DNA from: Suillus spraguei
Taxonomy: Eukaryota > Basidiomycota > Agaricomycetes > Boletales > Suillaceae
Direction of reading: 5' to 3'
Assembly: GCA_016800925.1 (NCBI GenBank)
Contig: JABCPU010000010.1
Location: 310,001-374,000 of the forward strand
Length of the DNA stretch: 64,000 nucleotides
Shown: positions 46,099-59,725 of the stretch, piece by piece
Position numbering within the stretch: position 1 is the stretch's first letter
Layout: each line of letters begins with the position of its first letter
Notes under the pieces: generated by a model
The model's database searches: none
Told to the model about the DNA's origin: nothing
What the model saw: the letters and a program-made list of their open reading frames with translations, nothing else
Translations under genes and position numbers: made by a program

Positions 46099-49000
46099 AT
46101 GAGTACTGTAGAAGCTGCGGCTTCGCTATTTGGTTCCGATGGCGATGCTGGACCGGATCCGTTTGCGGTTATTGGCAACGAGGAGACTGACACGACACCA
46201 CCTGCCGGGTTGATGGTACATGAACATGAACAACACGGTTCTGCTTCTTATCCATATGACATGGGCCAGGACGCTTCCAGCTTGTTCGCGGAAAATATTC
46301 CCCAAGGCACTCAGCCTTTTGAACAAGACACATGGTCAGTTGCTGTGGACCACGATGCCAGTGTTCCTGTAAACCAGGTCCCTGACAGTTCGCAATACTC
46401 TGCTGCCAGTTCCGAACAGTTTGAAGGGTGGTCTTCTGCGCCTGGTTACTCCACGACTCAACCGCCGGCCTCGTATGTCCAACAACCAGGTGTGTTTGTC
46501 ATGCAAATCTATTGCGTTTATAGTGTTAATTTGTGACAGCGCAAGGAAGTCATAATGCCAGCGGTGCAGCGAGTGCCTATCACCAGTACACACCAGACTC
46601 GACTTCCAATTCCTCGCAATACGGCGGGAGTCAACAACCATATGCACTAGCACAGGGCAGCTACAGTCATTACAAATCCACTGCTAACACCGCACCCACT
46701 CGTGTGTCACAATCACCTGCTGCATCCGTTGACTCTCAGGCAACATACGAGCCTTATAACCCTATGACACGTTCGGTTTCTCAACCTTATTCGTCGTCTG
46801 CGTACGCTGCAGCTCCTAAACCAGCTTCTCCCAGCATCCCTCCCCCTCCTGCTCAGGTTCCTCCTGCAATGTCGGCTGCATCTTATCGTCCACAGAAGTC
46901 GAATGCATATGACCCCCCTCTTCCTCCTCCGAAGGTGTCAAGGCGTGCTGTGAGCGCACGCGCACCGGCCTTGGGACCATATGGTTCATATGGCCAGCCC
47001 TCGCAAGTCCCTCCTGTCCCTCCCGTGCCCGTACCCCCTACTCTCCCTCCCTCATCTGATAATACTCGGTACGGCAACCTTTCCGGTAATGTGGCACAAC
47101 CTTCGATTTCCCATGCACCTCCGCGAGCGCAAGTGACACGTCAGCTTACAGGCACCTTGGGTATCACCTCGCCACCCAAGTTTCCACAGCAGCTACCTCA
47201 ACAGCCTGTTGACGATCATTATGCACAACATGGGATATCACACACGGGCGCCCACGCATCCCCATTGGCTGTGCCTCCTCCCGCGAATTCTCCGACACCT
47301 CCACAAAAGTCTTATACGCAGGAATTACTTGATGAAGCACCTACTCCTAAACAAGGTTTATCCGGCTCATTTACAGAATATGTACCAGTTACATCTCCTC
47401 CCAATGAGACGTATCCGCTGCCAAGTCATGACCTGCACTCGGAGAGTCGCGCTTACACGTCTGATGATATGCCCTGGGACGATCCGGAAAATTTGCAGAC
47501 TGAGGCCATTGAGCCGACATCCTCTTCTTTCCATACCATTCAAGATCCATATACGTCTTCGCACCCTGTAGAGCACGGAGGCTTGAATGGTTCTATACAG
47601 CCGCATAGCAGCCCACCTTCCCCACCTAGGGGCAAGGTGCATCAACACCAAGACATAATGATGCCACGAAGCACAGCGCTACGACAGTCTCCTTCTCATT
47701 CCAGGGATGGATCTAACGGTTCAAACGCGTCATCCCTGCGTAGTCCAGTAAAGAGGGTCTCCTCTCCTTTACGCAACGCTTTCAATTCCAGCGAACAGGA
47801 TGTGTATCCTGGTCCTCCCCATCCAGCTGCTGCATATGAGCCGTCACAATATGCCACACCCAACAGAGTGACATCTCCTAGTTCTGTTCGCTCGTTCGCA
47901 AGCTATGCAGGATCTGTTAAGAGTGCCTCCAATTCGACAGCTCCGACTACAGTGAACAATTACGAGCCTAGATCGCATGCCACGTATGAGAGGACTTCAT
48001 CCCCCGCTTTTCATCATTCGCGTCAGGCCTCTCCATCCCCTGATCCATATGCACTTACCAAGAATGCTGTGACTCTGGCGCAGTCCGAATATCGTGATCG
48101 TTCGGGTTCTAATGGATCTTTGCACTCCACTGCCTCTATGCCTATGGCAATCCCCTCTCTGCGCGAAGTTAACGGGCTTGTTCCTAAGCCTCGTCCCGGT
48201 GAACCAAGCTCGTATGGTGCGGTGTCTGCGTACAGTCAGGAGCTTCTCGTTTCACCTGCGGTTCGCCCTCCATATGCACCCTCCCCTTCTCTCTTAGGTT
48301 CAAATGATCCTTTGGGTCGGACATCTACGCGAGCTCCAGTGATCAGTTTTGGTTTTGGTGGCAAGATGATTACGTGTTTCCACAGCTCCTCTGACCTTAT
48401 GACTGGATATGATGTTGCGCTGTCGTCTCGTCATTCGACAGATGTGCGTGTACGCGTATTGCACACAATTCTCCCCGAATTTGCCCTTGAACCTTCTGCT
48501 GCTACTTATCCTGGTCCTTTGTTTTCTGACCCTGGTACACCTGTCAGTATCGTGCGCACTGGGGTGTCATCTCAAGTGAAAACGAAGAAGGCACGTGTCA
48601 TCAAGTATCTAGAGGATCGAATTGAAGAAATTTCGCGTGGAACAATGTATATGTCAGACGGAACCGAGAAGCAGCGTACTGAGGCAAAGTTGGTTCTAGT
48701 CAAGCTGCTCAAGATCATGGTCGAGAACGATGGTGTATTGTCGGGAAGGTGTGTCACCAAACCACGGATAGGCATCCTTGACTAATATTTCATTCCAGTA
48801 CTCACATTGACACAGCTGTGAGAACGGCACTGCTTCCTCGCATTGCCACGTCCGAGGGTGGTGAGACCTCGACACCGGGTTTTACTTCTTTTATGCCCAA
48901 TGCTCTTGGTACGATTCCTGGTTCTAGCGGTGGTCACCCTGGCATGAGCGAGACACCCATATCAGTTTCTGCGGTCCTTCCATCCGCATTAGACAAGATA

Positions 49001-51558
49001 CAGGAATTCCTTGTGAGAGGCGAAAGGAGACAAGCTTATCACTATGCACTGGATGAGAAACTGTGGGCACACGCAATGATCATCGCAAGCAGCATCGACA
49101 AGGAAGCTTGGAAGGATGTCGTTAACGAGTTCCTCAAAGGAGAGTTAGGCGTTCCTTCACAGAGGACGGCCTTTGTTGGACGTGGAAAGGAACCGGTTCC
49201 TCCTTCCAGTAACGAAAGAGAATGGCTTCGTGTAGTCTACAGTCTATTCTCTGGTCAAGGACCGACTGCTGGTTAGTGATCATTTTCAGAGTTGAGTCTT
49301 CTGATATGAAGCTACCTCACAAACAGTCCAGGAATTGATTCCCCCCAGTCTGCTTGCGAGAACGACAGCTACATTGCAAGTCCCTACACCGGCTGTTGTG
49401 CACACCACGCCAATGTCGCCTAGTTTTCCTTCACCAGCGGTGGCAGCACAAATCCCTGCCAGTGCTTTGTCTAAGTGGCCAGAGCTTGTGGCATCAATGG
49501 TTTCCAGTCCTCTGTCCCCTGAGTGGTCGGCAACCCTGACAGCACTGGGTGACTACCTTGTATCGCATCAACAGGTCGAAGCTGCACATGTATGGTAATT
49601 GTATAATTCTCGCATCTGTCTTCCTGCGCTAAGATAATTTGTCAGTTACTTGCTCTCTCCTCAGAGTTCTCCAATAGGGGGTATTGGGAGTCCATCGTGT
49701 CGAGTTGTTCTTGTTGGCTCACGGAATCCACACGCGTGGCCATCGTTCTATAAAGACACCGACACCATTATTCTGTCCGAAATTGCTGAGTTTGCCTTCT
49801 CACTGAAAAGCGGTACGAAGGGCCAAGAATTTTTCCACGGTCTGCCGCATTTACAGGCATACAAGCTTATCAGGGCTTCGTATCTCGCGGAGATTGGCGA
49901 GATACAGGCAGCTAGCAGGTGGGTCGGATCTTCTAGTGTGATTCCGCATCTTCTTAATTGAACTACAGATATTGCGAAGCAATTACCGCTGGAATGACAC
50001 ATCCGTCACAATATCTCAATTCCGTCCTCATCGAACAGCTGAAAGGGTTAGCGGGTCGCTTGATCGGTACTCCACAAATGGCAAAGAATGGATCTTGGAT
50101 GGGCGGGAAAGTGAACAAACCTAGTCTTGACAGTATCGGTAGTTGGCTTGAGGGACGCTTGACGAAGTTTATTGCTGGAGAAGGGGACGAAGCTTTGCCT
50201 CCGCCGGCACCGTCGAAGAGTCAGGTGTCATCCCTGGGACCTTTCTCTCACTTCAGCGAGATTTCATCAACGACGACCTCCGCAAGTCCGTCGCCTCCCC
50301 CTGGGGTGATGAACCAATATTCAATGTCAGGTATACCGCCTCCCCGCAGAACCGGTTCCGCGATGGCTGTTTCCACTTCTCATTCTCACGTGCCTATTGA
50401 TCGTGCCTCATCTGCCATGGAGTATCACACACGGAAGCCGTCACCAGCTCCTCCCTTGACTGCGCCCTTGCATCCACCACGATCAACATACCCTTATTCC
50501 ACACATGGCTCAGGTATGAATGGGCATTCAACAACAAATAGCTATGCCCCTGCCTATGGTGCGCCGTTGTCGCGAAAGCCCTCCTTAGAGATGACTGCCG
50601 AGGAAGGCTCTGAGCAACAACAGCAGGAAACAGGATGGTGGTCTTCGCTCAACAATTCGGACACTGGCCCCACCCCGACCACGGCCACTTTCCACTCAGT
50701 CGATCATTTTCAGGCTTCGTCTGATGGTTTCATCTCCCTGATGGACGATCCCGCGTTGGCTGCGGTTCCCAGCACATTCACGTTGAATCGCCACCCACAA
50801 CCAAGCTTCGAGGATGGGGTCGAGGATTTGGGCTTTGGCAATAACGCAAACAGACGTCGTCAGGAAGCAGCTGAATCCGAGAGCAGCGAAAAATCTGTTA
50901 CGCCTGTGGAGGATGTCAAGAAAACGGAAGAAAAGAAAGGTCAGTTGGGATTACCTCTTCGCCATAACATTGTCAATAACTGTTATTGCTAGACACCAAT
51001 CCGCCAGCGACGGCTTCGGCAGCACCAAGCTCGTGGCTGGGTCGATTCTGGAGGCGTGCTGAAGCAGCCCCTGGTCCCATCAAGGCCAGCCTTGGGCAAG
51101 AATCTGCTTTTTATTACGACAAAGACCTCAAGCGTTGGGTAAACAAGAAGGTATGCGACCAATGCTATTAGGATGTGTGATGTCACTCAAAGACTTGTCA
51201 GGCTGGTGCGGAAACCACACAGTCAGCTGCACCACCCCCACCTCCTTCAAGAGCACAGACAGCCTCACCAGCGCGGGCAAGTGCTCCACTCCCTTATGCT
51301 AATGGCGCAAGTCCAGTACCTCCGCAAGCCCGATCTGCTTCGGCCATTGACTTGAGTACATCTCCCACCGCCAAGCCACCCATGCGGGTGCGTTCGAGTC
51401 TCGCTCCTGCTGAAGCGACATCTCTGCCCAACACACCAGCACCATCGACTCCCACGACACCACCTCCACCACCTAGTCGCCCACGCTCGCAAGCCGCCAA
51501 ACGCAACGTACGAAACCGATACGTCGATGTTTTCCAACAGCAGGAGAATGCTTCGTAG
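46099..51558 (+). CDS. SEC16: COPII coat assembly protein Sec16
   Basis: Large peripheral scaffold that organises ER exit sites and stabilises the COPII coat. Start MSTVEAAASLFGSD at 46099. A long Pro/Ser/Tyr-rich disordered region runs to about 48340. The central conserved domain follows, opening with ISFGFGGKMITCF and including KARVIKYLEDRI, then ALDEKLWAHAMIIASSI, WLRVVYSLFSGQGP, FSLKSG and LQAYKLIRASYLAEIG. This ACE1 fold binds Sec13. The tail has PPPRRTGSAMAV, the C-terminal core with SWLGRFWRRAEAAPGPIKASLG and YYDKDLKRWVNKK, and a basic end. Several short introns, including one at 49597-49644, join in frame. It is about 1,700 residues, within the family's range. No lesions were found. 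Confidence 0.95.
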
Positions 51559-51716
51559 ATAGATCTTATCATAGAGACCATTACATTGATTTATTCTGGA
51601 TATCTTTTGGCTTTCGTTGTTCGTCACCTCATTTCTTCCCATGCATGTACATTTTTATTTGCTTTTTATAATTCAAGTGCATGTGCGGTTGTCATTGCAA
51701 AATGAACTACATAATT

Positions 51717-52907
51717 CTATAGAATGAGCTTGAATGGATAGCCTAACAGAAATGTCAGAGTGGGTAGGTGCTTGCCAATGACACAGACCAACCTGGATTT
51801 TTGACGCGGAACAGCGATACTAAAATGCTGAACATGAGGAAGTTTACTGCAGTCCAAAGGTATGCCTGGGTTCTTTGGCGGGTGGGCGACGATTGGCGTG
51901 GTGTGACAATAATTAACATCAAGAAAGATCCGGCCAATATTCCATCTATGAATAATCAGTACCAGCCTGATGTGTAAGGTAAGGGATGACGTACAAGTCA
52001 AGGCGATGACTTGAACTTCTTGTCCAAACTGATTTTGGTAGCCTTGAGCGATCCAAGCGCCATTAGCACCAGTATAGGGTGCACCTCTGATACGAGTGAA
52101 CATGTAGCCAGAAGTCATGACTAGAGAGGTAGCGATCGTGCCGGCAGCCCAGACCCAGCGGTTTTGTAGTGCCGGCTTGATGAAGCGGAAGATAAGGGTA
52201 ACGATTGGGATGAGTGAAACAATGCTCCCCGCACGCGCCCAGTCAAAGGGAGCCTTGTATGGGATAGGGATTGGGGTATGAACAGATAGTTGTTCAGCGA
52301 GGGGTCCAGGTTCGAAACCACTGTAGAGTACGCTAAGGGTTATAAATCAAGGATCTGGTAAAAACCCTACTGTTGGAAATCGTATTTGAAGGGGGCCTTT
52401 TTTGCAGATGCGTTTGGTCCTTCAGTGGGGGGATACACGTGAACACTTGGCGCAGAAGCCATGCCAAGCTAACAAACGCGTCAATTCTCGAATGCAGCTT
52501 CGTATGACGGTGGAATCACCTTTTGAAAGACATTGTGCCCATCATCAAAGTCAAGAGTAGCGAAGAAGTGCATGTCCCGATGTTCTTTCGGAGTGTTCGC
52601 CCACGCTTTGGCTACGGCAGTGAATGATGGCTCGAATTCTCTGTAAAGGTCGCAATTAACTTCCGATGCATATTTAAAATCTTGTTACTGACTTGCAAGG
52701 AGCACAACGCCGCTGGGGATTGAGCGCAGTAAATTGCACGGCAGCCGACCAGTTGCGCTGCGGGGTTGCAAGTAAATCATAAGTCTGTTCGTTGAGCCGT
52801 ATGAGGCCATTTCCGGCTGCTGCGAGCTCAACTAGCTGCTCATGCGCTGACTTTTTGGCAGCTAATGATAAAGGCAAGAGTAAAAGAGCGAGCAAGGGCC
52901 AGAGCAT
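51717..52907 (-). CDS. OST3: Oligosaccharyltransferase subunit OST3/OST6
   Basis: ER membrane oxidoreductase subunit of the N-glycosylation complex. Its luminal thioredoxin-like domain delays disulfide formation so that acceptor sites stay accessible. The minus strand starts MLWPLLALLLLPLSLAAKK, a signal peptide. The CXXC site is RRCAPCK, at an intron border, followed by FEPSFTAVAKAWANT, MHFFATLDFDDG and SAPSVHVYPPTEGP. Four transmembrane helices follow: SIVSLIPIVTLIFRFI, VWAAGTIATSLVMTSGYMF, a third containing SFLMLIIV, and AYLWTAVNFLMFSILVSLF. The C-terminal exon gives GYPFKLIL, the conserved end of the family. About six introns occur. It shares a 143-bp divergent promoter with PIK1. Confidence 0.93.
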
Positions 52908-53050
52908 ATTGAAAGTGAAGCGTTAGTTAAGAGTACGACCAAAGTTGTCAACGTGTAACAAAGAATATAGCAGCCGTGGGAACCTGACAGCTTTGGACTT
53001 GAATCAATCTCTCTGCTCACCGTCCTAGACGGCGATTAGCCCTGTCAAAT
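52908..53050. promoter_or_regulatory. Divergent promoter, OST3 / PIK1
   Basis: Only 143 bp lie between the two start codons, so the promoters overlap. No specific element was identified. Confidence 0.5.
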
Positions 53051-56000
53051 ATGTCCCATGCCCTTCTTCTACGGCTGTTTTTATCACCGTCCTTCTTTTC
53101 TGTTCATGTGGCTTTACAATATCTGATGCTATATGCCGACAACATAGGCATCACATACTACCTTACCCGAAGGTTGAGAGAGCTCGACACGCAGGAATTA
53201 CGCGAAGTATGGGGTTTCATATGGTATCTACCAGTGTTTATCGTGTCGTAAAATCATACTAATAATCCCGCTAGTCATTTGCTCGTGACACGGCCTTCCA
53301 AATCACGGGCACTGGAATGCTTTGTAGTAGACATCTCACAACGGTCTACACATATAGCCATGATTGTACGTAGGCAACAGCTCCATAGCTTCAAGCTCAA
53401 AGCTGATTCCTATGGAGACCCTTTGGCTTATGCAAGCTTCTTTGCAAGATCTCTCTTCATCACCTGGTTCTCCATCTTTTCAGGTATGCCAGCGGACGTT
53501 ACAAAGATGTCATGAAATCATCTTCGGTGATCTTCCAACTCCAGTCTCTAGTCCGTACTCTGGCTTGGACCTGCCGTTCCAAATTCGCTTCTCCCGTCGG
53601 AAGGTTAAAACCCATATCGAACCGACACTCATCGGACTTGGTCTAATGTTAGCTGGAACTCCTGCCATGCCTAAGCTTACTGAGATCATGGGTGAAGTTG
53701 CGTTACAACAGGGCCGTGCTGATGAGGAAGGATCGGACTTGAAAAGTGTCCAGACCGATGACAATGACGTTGCTTCGGGATCAGGGAACACCACCCGTGA
53801 CGACTCTGGGGATGATGATGGCAATGGTTCAGATGGCAGAAATGAAGATGAACGTACGACTAGTTCTCATGAACGCTCCTCTGATGATATTTGTGCCCCC
53901 CCTGATCCTGAGGTCTCCAAGAAGCGAACGATTCCCAAACGTCGTCGGACGATTGTTGCCGCACAGACAAGTCCCGCTTTGGTTCATTCGCAAAACATGC
54001 ACCGGTCAACATTATCTGAGGATCCATTCGGTCAACATGATCCCTCACAACCAACTCGCGTTGCCAGCCCATACCAGTCATCTCCTTCGATACCAACTGC
54101 CCAGCATGCTTTTCGGCAGAATACATTGAACTTCGGCGATTACCTCCTTCAACGGTATGGTTTGGATTCACAAGCACATCTCCTTAGAAGTCACTATTAC
54201 CGTTCAGAAGTAAGCAGTTTCCGCTGTGATTATGACTCTAGCTTTACATAAACATAACAGGTTCAATTCCTGATAACGCTCGAACATATCTCTAACCGCC
54301 TACTTGTCGTGCCAAAACCTGCGCGAGTAAGCGCCCTCAGAGCGGAATTGACTGCTCTTAACCACAAGCTTCCTGCAGAGGTAACATCTTACTCTCTGTT
54401 TATACCCCAGTTCGTGATATAGGATCTCAGGTGTGCATGCCTATGTGGTGCTCTTCATCTGATACTCCTGCGTCTCGGAATACCTCTCAACCGCATCACA
54501 AGATTGTTCGAATCCCCCCTGGCGAAAGCGTTGTGCTAAATTCTGCGGAGCGAGCCCCTTATTTGCTCATTGTCGAGATACTGCACGACGACCTCGACTT
54601 TGACCCGACAAAGAGAAGCAATAAGGAGACGCTGAAACGTATAGTAATAAAAGAGAACGAACGCAAAGGTGCTTCAAGAGAACTCATTGCTTTCACCAGG
54701 TCACCTCTTTCCTTGAAACATAAACCCCTTGAGGATCTTGTTGTTGGCTCTGAAAACGCCATGGGAAAGGAGTCCGCTGAGGAGGCAGAAGTCTCGTTGG
54801 CCCCTGTAGCTTCTGCTACCAGTAGTACAAGTTCTCTCATCGGTGATGATGAGGAAATGGACCTTGTTGAGCAACTGTACGGAGTCGGCGGGTCTCTCCG
54901 CGGGCCAATAGACCTTACTGAGTCCATTGTACTTCCACCTGTGCTGAAGAACAAGGAGCTGGATATGGCCGCGTGGTCCCGGACTTCCTCCTTACCTTAT
55001 TCTCCTAACCCGGAAGGGATATTTTCGTTATCTTCTTCACCCTCCTTTACACCCACTGGTGGCCGATCTTCGACGCTACCTTTAACTACCCAGCTGCCAG
55101 ATCTACCACCTAATAGTAACGGTAATAGCCATATACTCTCACTTGACGATTACTCCGAACGCATGCGTACGGCAGCTGTCATGCTTTCGCAGCTCAATGC
55201 GAACCTTATTCGCGAGACAGTAACCACAGTGCCTTCTCCGGATTCATCTACGACGTTTGATAGTTCGAGCTCACCGCCTGGCCCTTTGAGTTGGCTCCCT
55301 GGTTCTGGCTGGTTAGGCGGTTCGCATCACCAGGCAAACAGCGGGCCACTACATCCCTCGCTCGCTGGAAGGGCTGGCGATTCACCAGCGACCACCCGGA
55401 TGCGTGTACAGCATGCGGAAGCAGCCGCCATCAGGGACCGCATTATGAAGGAGATGATCGCGCTTGAAGAAGAGCGAATGGAGCGCATGCGAGAACACAG
55501 GGAAGGAGAAGGGATAATGCGCATTGGTGATGTGGGCGATAACCTGAAGACTGCTGAGGACGAAACCATTATCAAGCATGAGCTGAACAAGGCCGATCCT
55601 TCCGCCTTAATATTTAGCGAATCTTGGGCGACAAAGAAAGTAAGTTTGACCAATTTTACTATTATTATGACCATGATTTCCGTCTTTTTAGAGTCGAATA
55701 CAGCATGGATCACCGTACGGTCATCTAGGTAAGGCTATGTAGCCTTACTATGAAAATTAAAATTTACTTTTAGTCATTTAACTCACCATCGCCAGCGAAT
55801 TGGGATTGTGTCTCTGTAATCGTGAAAACTGGTGGCGACCTTCGCCAGGAACAGGTCGCCGTTCAGCTTATACAACAGTTTGAGCAGATTTGGCAAGAAG
55901 AGGACTGTCAATGCTGGGTCCGCTAGTGAGTTCGCTTCATGAAGTTACGTTAGTGGCATGAGCTCAACTCTTTTCAGCTTCCAGATTCTAATCACTGGCG

Positions 56001-56951
56001 CATCTTCGGGCTTGGTAGAGACTATAACAGACGCCGTATCAATACACTCCATCAAGAAGTCCGAATATGCAAGACGGTTGGCGGAGGGCCGTTTCGGATA
56101 TGTCACTCTCCTGGATCACTTCAAGTCGGTTGGTCCCTCATTTCATCGGTTTGTGCAAGCGACGACGTGCTGAAATACATGTCAAGACTTACGGTGATCC
56201 ATCTATGGCCAAGTTTGTCCGAGCGCAACGCAACTTTGCGAAGTCACTTGCAGGTCTGTTCCACTCTCAACATCTCAATTCCAATATTCAATGCACTGCC
56301 CATTTCGTAGGTTATTCCATCGTAACCTATCTTTTGCAAATAAAGGATCGGCATAATGGAAACATATTGCTGGACCGAGAGGGACACCTCATTCACATAG
56401 ACTTTGGGTTCATGTTGTCCAATTCTCCGGGTAACATAGGTTTTGAGGCTGCACCATTCAAGCTCCCATCGGAATATGTCGAAGTGTTGGGGGGTGTAGA
56501 TGGGGAGTCTTTTTTGGAATTTAAGCGTCTGTTTCGTGAGGGGTTCGAAGCAGCGAGAAAACACTGTGACCAAATCATAAGTCAGTGCCTTACGTTTGAT
56601 CAGTCCTGTGCATGCCACTGATATCTATCATCCGCAGCTCTGGTAGAACTGATGCAAAAAGGTAAGAGATCCGCAGTCGGCAGAATCAGTTGATATCAAT
56701 GACCTGTGTTAGATTCCAAGTTACCATGCTTTGCTGCGTTCGGCGAACAGACTGCGGCTCAATTGCGTGATCGCTTTCAACCCGCCTTGACTCATTCCCT
56801 TGTGGGTGAGTATATCGACCGTCTCATCGATACCTCCTTGGGCTCCAACTGGACACGTCTTTACGACTCCGTGAGTCAAGAGACTAAGGCACTTGCACTC
56901 CAAGCTGATCTCTTCTTTCAGTATCAATATTATTCGCAGTCCATTCTGTAG
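53051..56951 (+). CDS. PIK1: Phosphatidylinositol 4-kinase Pik1 (PI4KB type)
   Basis: Golgi and nuclear lipid kinase that makes PI4P for secretory traffic. The N-terminal lipid kinase unique region is readable: LQYLMLYADNIGITYYL, ELREVWGF, LWLMQASLQDLS and FQVCQRTLQRCHEIIFG. An acidic, phosphorylatable linker follows, then FLITLEHISNRLL and VRIPPGESVVLNSAERAPYLL. The catalytic domain has SVIVKTGGDLRQEQ, QILITGASSGLVETI, the catalytic loop DRHNGNILLD and the metal-binding HIDFGFMLSNSPG. The C-terminus QYYSQSIL is the family's conserved end. Start MSHALLLRL at 53051. Introns are short; the final one gives YDS joined to YQYYSQSIL. No frame breaks were seen. A partial copy of its 3' end lies downstream. 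Confidence 0.95.
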
Positions 56952-57592
56952 CCTTAGTCAAACACCACGTCACTGACTGGATGCAATACGACCCATCGTG
57001 AATACGCCTCTGAGGTATACAGATTGTGGAGTGACTGTACTGTATTACACTTGCTCGTAACGCATAGTTCTCATATCATTCTGTGTGGGATGCAGGTAAA
57101 ATGCATGATCTACAAGCCCAGAAATAATACTTCTGTTGAGCGTTTTACAGCGATGGTGGCGGATGCAAACAAATTGAATTACAGTAGTTCCCAAAAACTG
57201 TGTTGTGAATGAAAACGAAAACTCTGCAAAGCAGACCTCAACAATAACAGAAGTCCGAAGTACACATCCAGTTTGGAATCGGAACGGCAGCCGCAGTGCG
57301 AGAATATGTCCGAGGAAAGTTCAGTGCCAGCGAACGTGTGATACACTAACGCATGTGTATGGATCATCTTCACTTCACTTGACTGACTCAAACTAGACCC
57401 GTACTAAGTAGTAGTTACGATTCCCTGAGTAACAGTGGAGGCTGGGGCAGTCGTCCATTCGAAGTTCATACCTTGCGGTACCAATATTATTCGCAATTCA
57501 TCCTGTAGCCTTAGTCAAATACCAAATCACTGACTGGGTGCAATACGGCCCATCGCGAACACGCCTCTCAGAGGTATACAGATCGTGGAGTG
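56921..57592. repeat. Direct repeat: duplicated 3' end of PIK1
   Basis: Bases 56921-57033 (the last PIK1 codons, stop and 3' flank) recur at 57478-57592 with scattered substitutions. The second copy still encodes QYY.QFIL and a stop but has no kinase exons before it. The spacer of about 445 bp has no recognisable gene. Confidence 0.85.
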
Positions 57593-57666
57593 CGGTATCT
57601 ATACTGTCATATGAACGCGTCGCCAATTGCCAAGAACATACACTGTGACACCACCGATGTTTCGGT

Positions 57667-59364
57667 CTACGAGAATATCTTATCATATCGGTTTAGGCAT
57701 GAATACCACTCGTAGTCTGAAGAAATGAGCTTCAGTAGTGGTCCAACGTATTCACGGAGATACTTGCCGAAATTCTGGCTAGGATCGCACCAACATTTTC
57801 CCTTTCCATGCACATCTCCCTGTGGGCAGTGTTGGAATGGCTCGTGTCGATACCCAATGTCATTGAAGAAGTGAATTTGTTCCTTCTTTGCGAATAGTGC
57901 AGCTCCGATGCTATGGACAGGTGCATCTCCCCAACGCTACTCCGAATAAAACTATGTCCCAAACCGTGCAAACACAAGACTCACCTCATAATAGAATCCA
58001 CCCTGCTCATCAAGGTATTCGAAGAATTTGGAATATGCCTCGCCTCGCCAGAAGTCGAGATCTGCGATCTCAAAGTTGCTCCAAACTGGCCACGTAATCT
58101 TATTAGCATAAGGAAGCATGTGATGCGCAGTAACCTACAGTGGCACAGATTGTAGGACTCTCCTCCATCATCAGAGAGAAATCCCATTGCGTTGCCGGGA
58201 GCCACGAAGTCAGGATTAGCCTTAACAAAAGCTAGAGGAAGGTGAGATTAAAATCATAGTGAATGTGGAATATACTTACACTTTACAGTGTTCCATAGTG
58301 TTGGGATAGTAGCTGGGAACTCGTATAGTGATATGGTAAAGCCTGATGATGTTTGAGCCTAGTTTTATAATTGAAAGCATCATCTAATTCACCATACACC
58401 TTATTTTGGTCTTGCATTAGAAGAAAGGGATCATAGTCCACGTCGCAGAAAAGCTTGATGTCCGGTCTGATTGGGGAAGATAAAATGAGCCGAGCTACAG
58501 CGCGTTGCATCTACTCACTCGACTCTCCAATAGTACCGGTACGGCTGTAAGAGCTCATGTCGGTAGAAGAACTACGAACTTGTTAGATGACATCGCCAAA
58601 ACGTATTGGGAACACGTACGCCGGAGTTAAAGCGGCACATATTCCGGTATCTAGAGCAGTCAGTCAGACGCAGCGATGATGGCTTAGCATACGCACGGGA
58701 CGCTACCTAGAAAGATGTCAGACTACACGCGCCGTCGGACTTGACTGTAAGATGACGTACCTCCGTAAATGACATTGTTCTTAACCATATCATCACGGGA
58801 TTTGCTTGCTCGATCTTCGTCAACCCACGATGGTTGGTGCCAATGGTCGGACGGGATGACACCGAATTCGACTTTGTTATTGGTTAAGGCTTGTATGTGG
58901 CTTTACGGCCTGTGAGCAACTTCAAGAATTCAAGCGTAAAAAAGCGCACTCCTTGAAGTTCTGTGTAAAGGGCTCGTCGTTGAGGAAGACATAAGGATAC
59001 TGGAACTTCTTGTTGAACCTATCCTCGATTTGCTTCATACTGCTCATGATTCCTGTAAGGTCAGAGTTCCGTACAAGCATCACGAATGAGGCGTTCGCTT
59101 TGCGGTCTTGCATATCCATATGTAAATCAGGCTTGTAGTACTCGTCAGGTACGGGTGTTTTGTAGGGAGGGTTTGACTTCGGACCAGTCCATTGTCCTGC
59201 TATATTTGAGATGGATGTCGCCTTTCCGTATTCTTCATGAGTAAAGCTCAGAATGTAGTGAATTGAAATCTGTTTCATTGTGAAGTCAGGGAGATGGTCG
59301 AGTTGGTATGAAGACGTACAATAGCACCCAAGACAAGCAAGATGTAACGCATCGGCGTCATCAT
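57667..59364 (-). CDS. Glycolipid 2-alpha-mannosyltransferase (GT15, Kre2/Mnt1 family), copy 1
   Basis: Golgi type II membrane enzyme that adds alpha-1,2-mannose from GDP-mannose to glycoproteins. Start [15 protein letters not shown] at 59364 forms the signal anchor. The catalytic domain includes [98 protein letters not shown] and [15 protein letters not shown], all typical of GT15. Two metal- and donor-binding segments (EPDIKLFCD and FWSNFEI) are intact. It ends NRYDKIFS at 57667. About ten short introns, some splitting conserved motifs (T of CHF, G of VYG), join in phase. It lies in tandem with a second GT15 gene. Confidence 0.92.
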
Positions 59365-59725
59365 CTTCACAGAAGTGCTAATCCTTTTATTAACACAAAA
59401 AAGTAATTGGCTGGTAAATGCAAGAGAATGAATGAAGAGGATGTAAAGCTGTTGTTGACGGTTACACTAAAAGGCTTGTTGGCCGCACCAAGCCAACTCA
59501 CCTATAATGAACTGCGCAAGTTTGCGTGGGCTGGTTTCAAAGATTTTCCGACTTGAGTTCCACGTGGCTCGTCTCTGACGATGTACTGACAACAGAAATT
59601 CCCTGATCAAGTTATGATTATGAAAATATTAAGATCAAGCAATAGTTTATCCTGTAGTATTAGTCTACAGTAGCCATGGTAGAAATACACGAATGAAGTT
59701 GTAACGTCTACATCCACCGAGTCAT

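Noticed and set aside
52308..52325. Second B-box-like GGTTCGAAACC
   Set aside because: It is within the OST3 coding exon on the other strand, with no cloverleaf partners.
54500..54520. tRNA B-box-like GTTCGAATCC
   Set aside because: It lies inside the conserved PIK1 segment encoding KIVRIPPGE, with no A box or stem pairing at tRNA distance.
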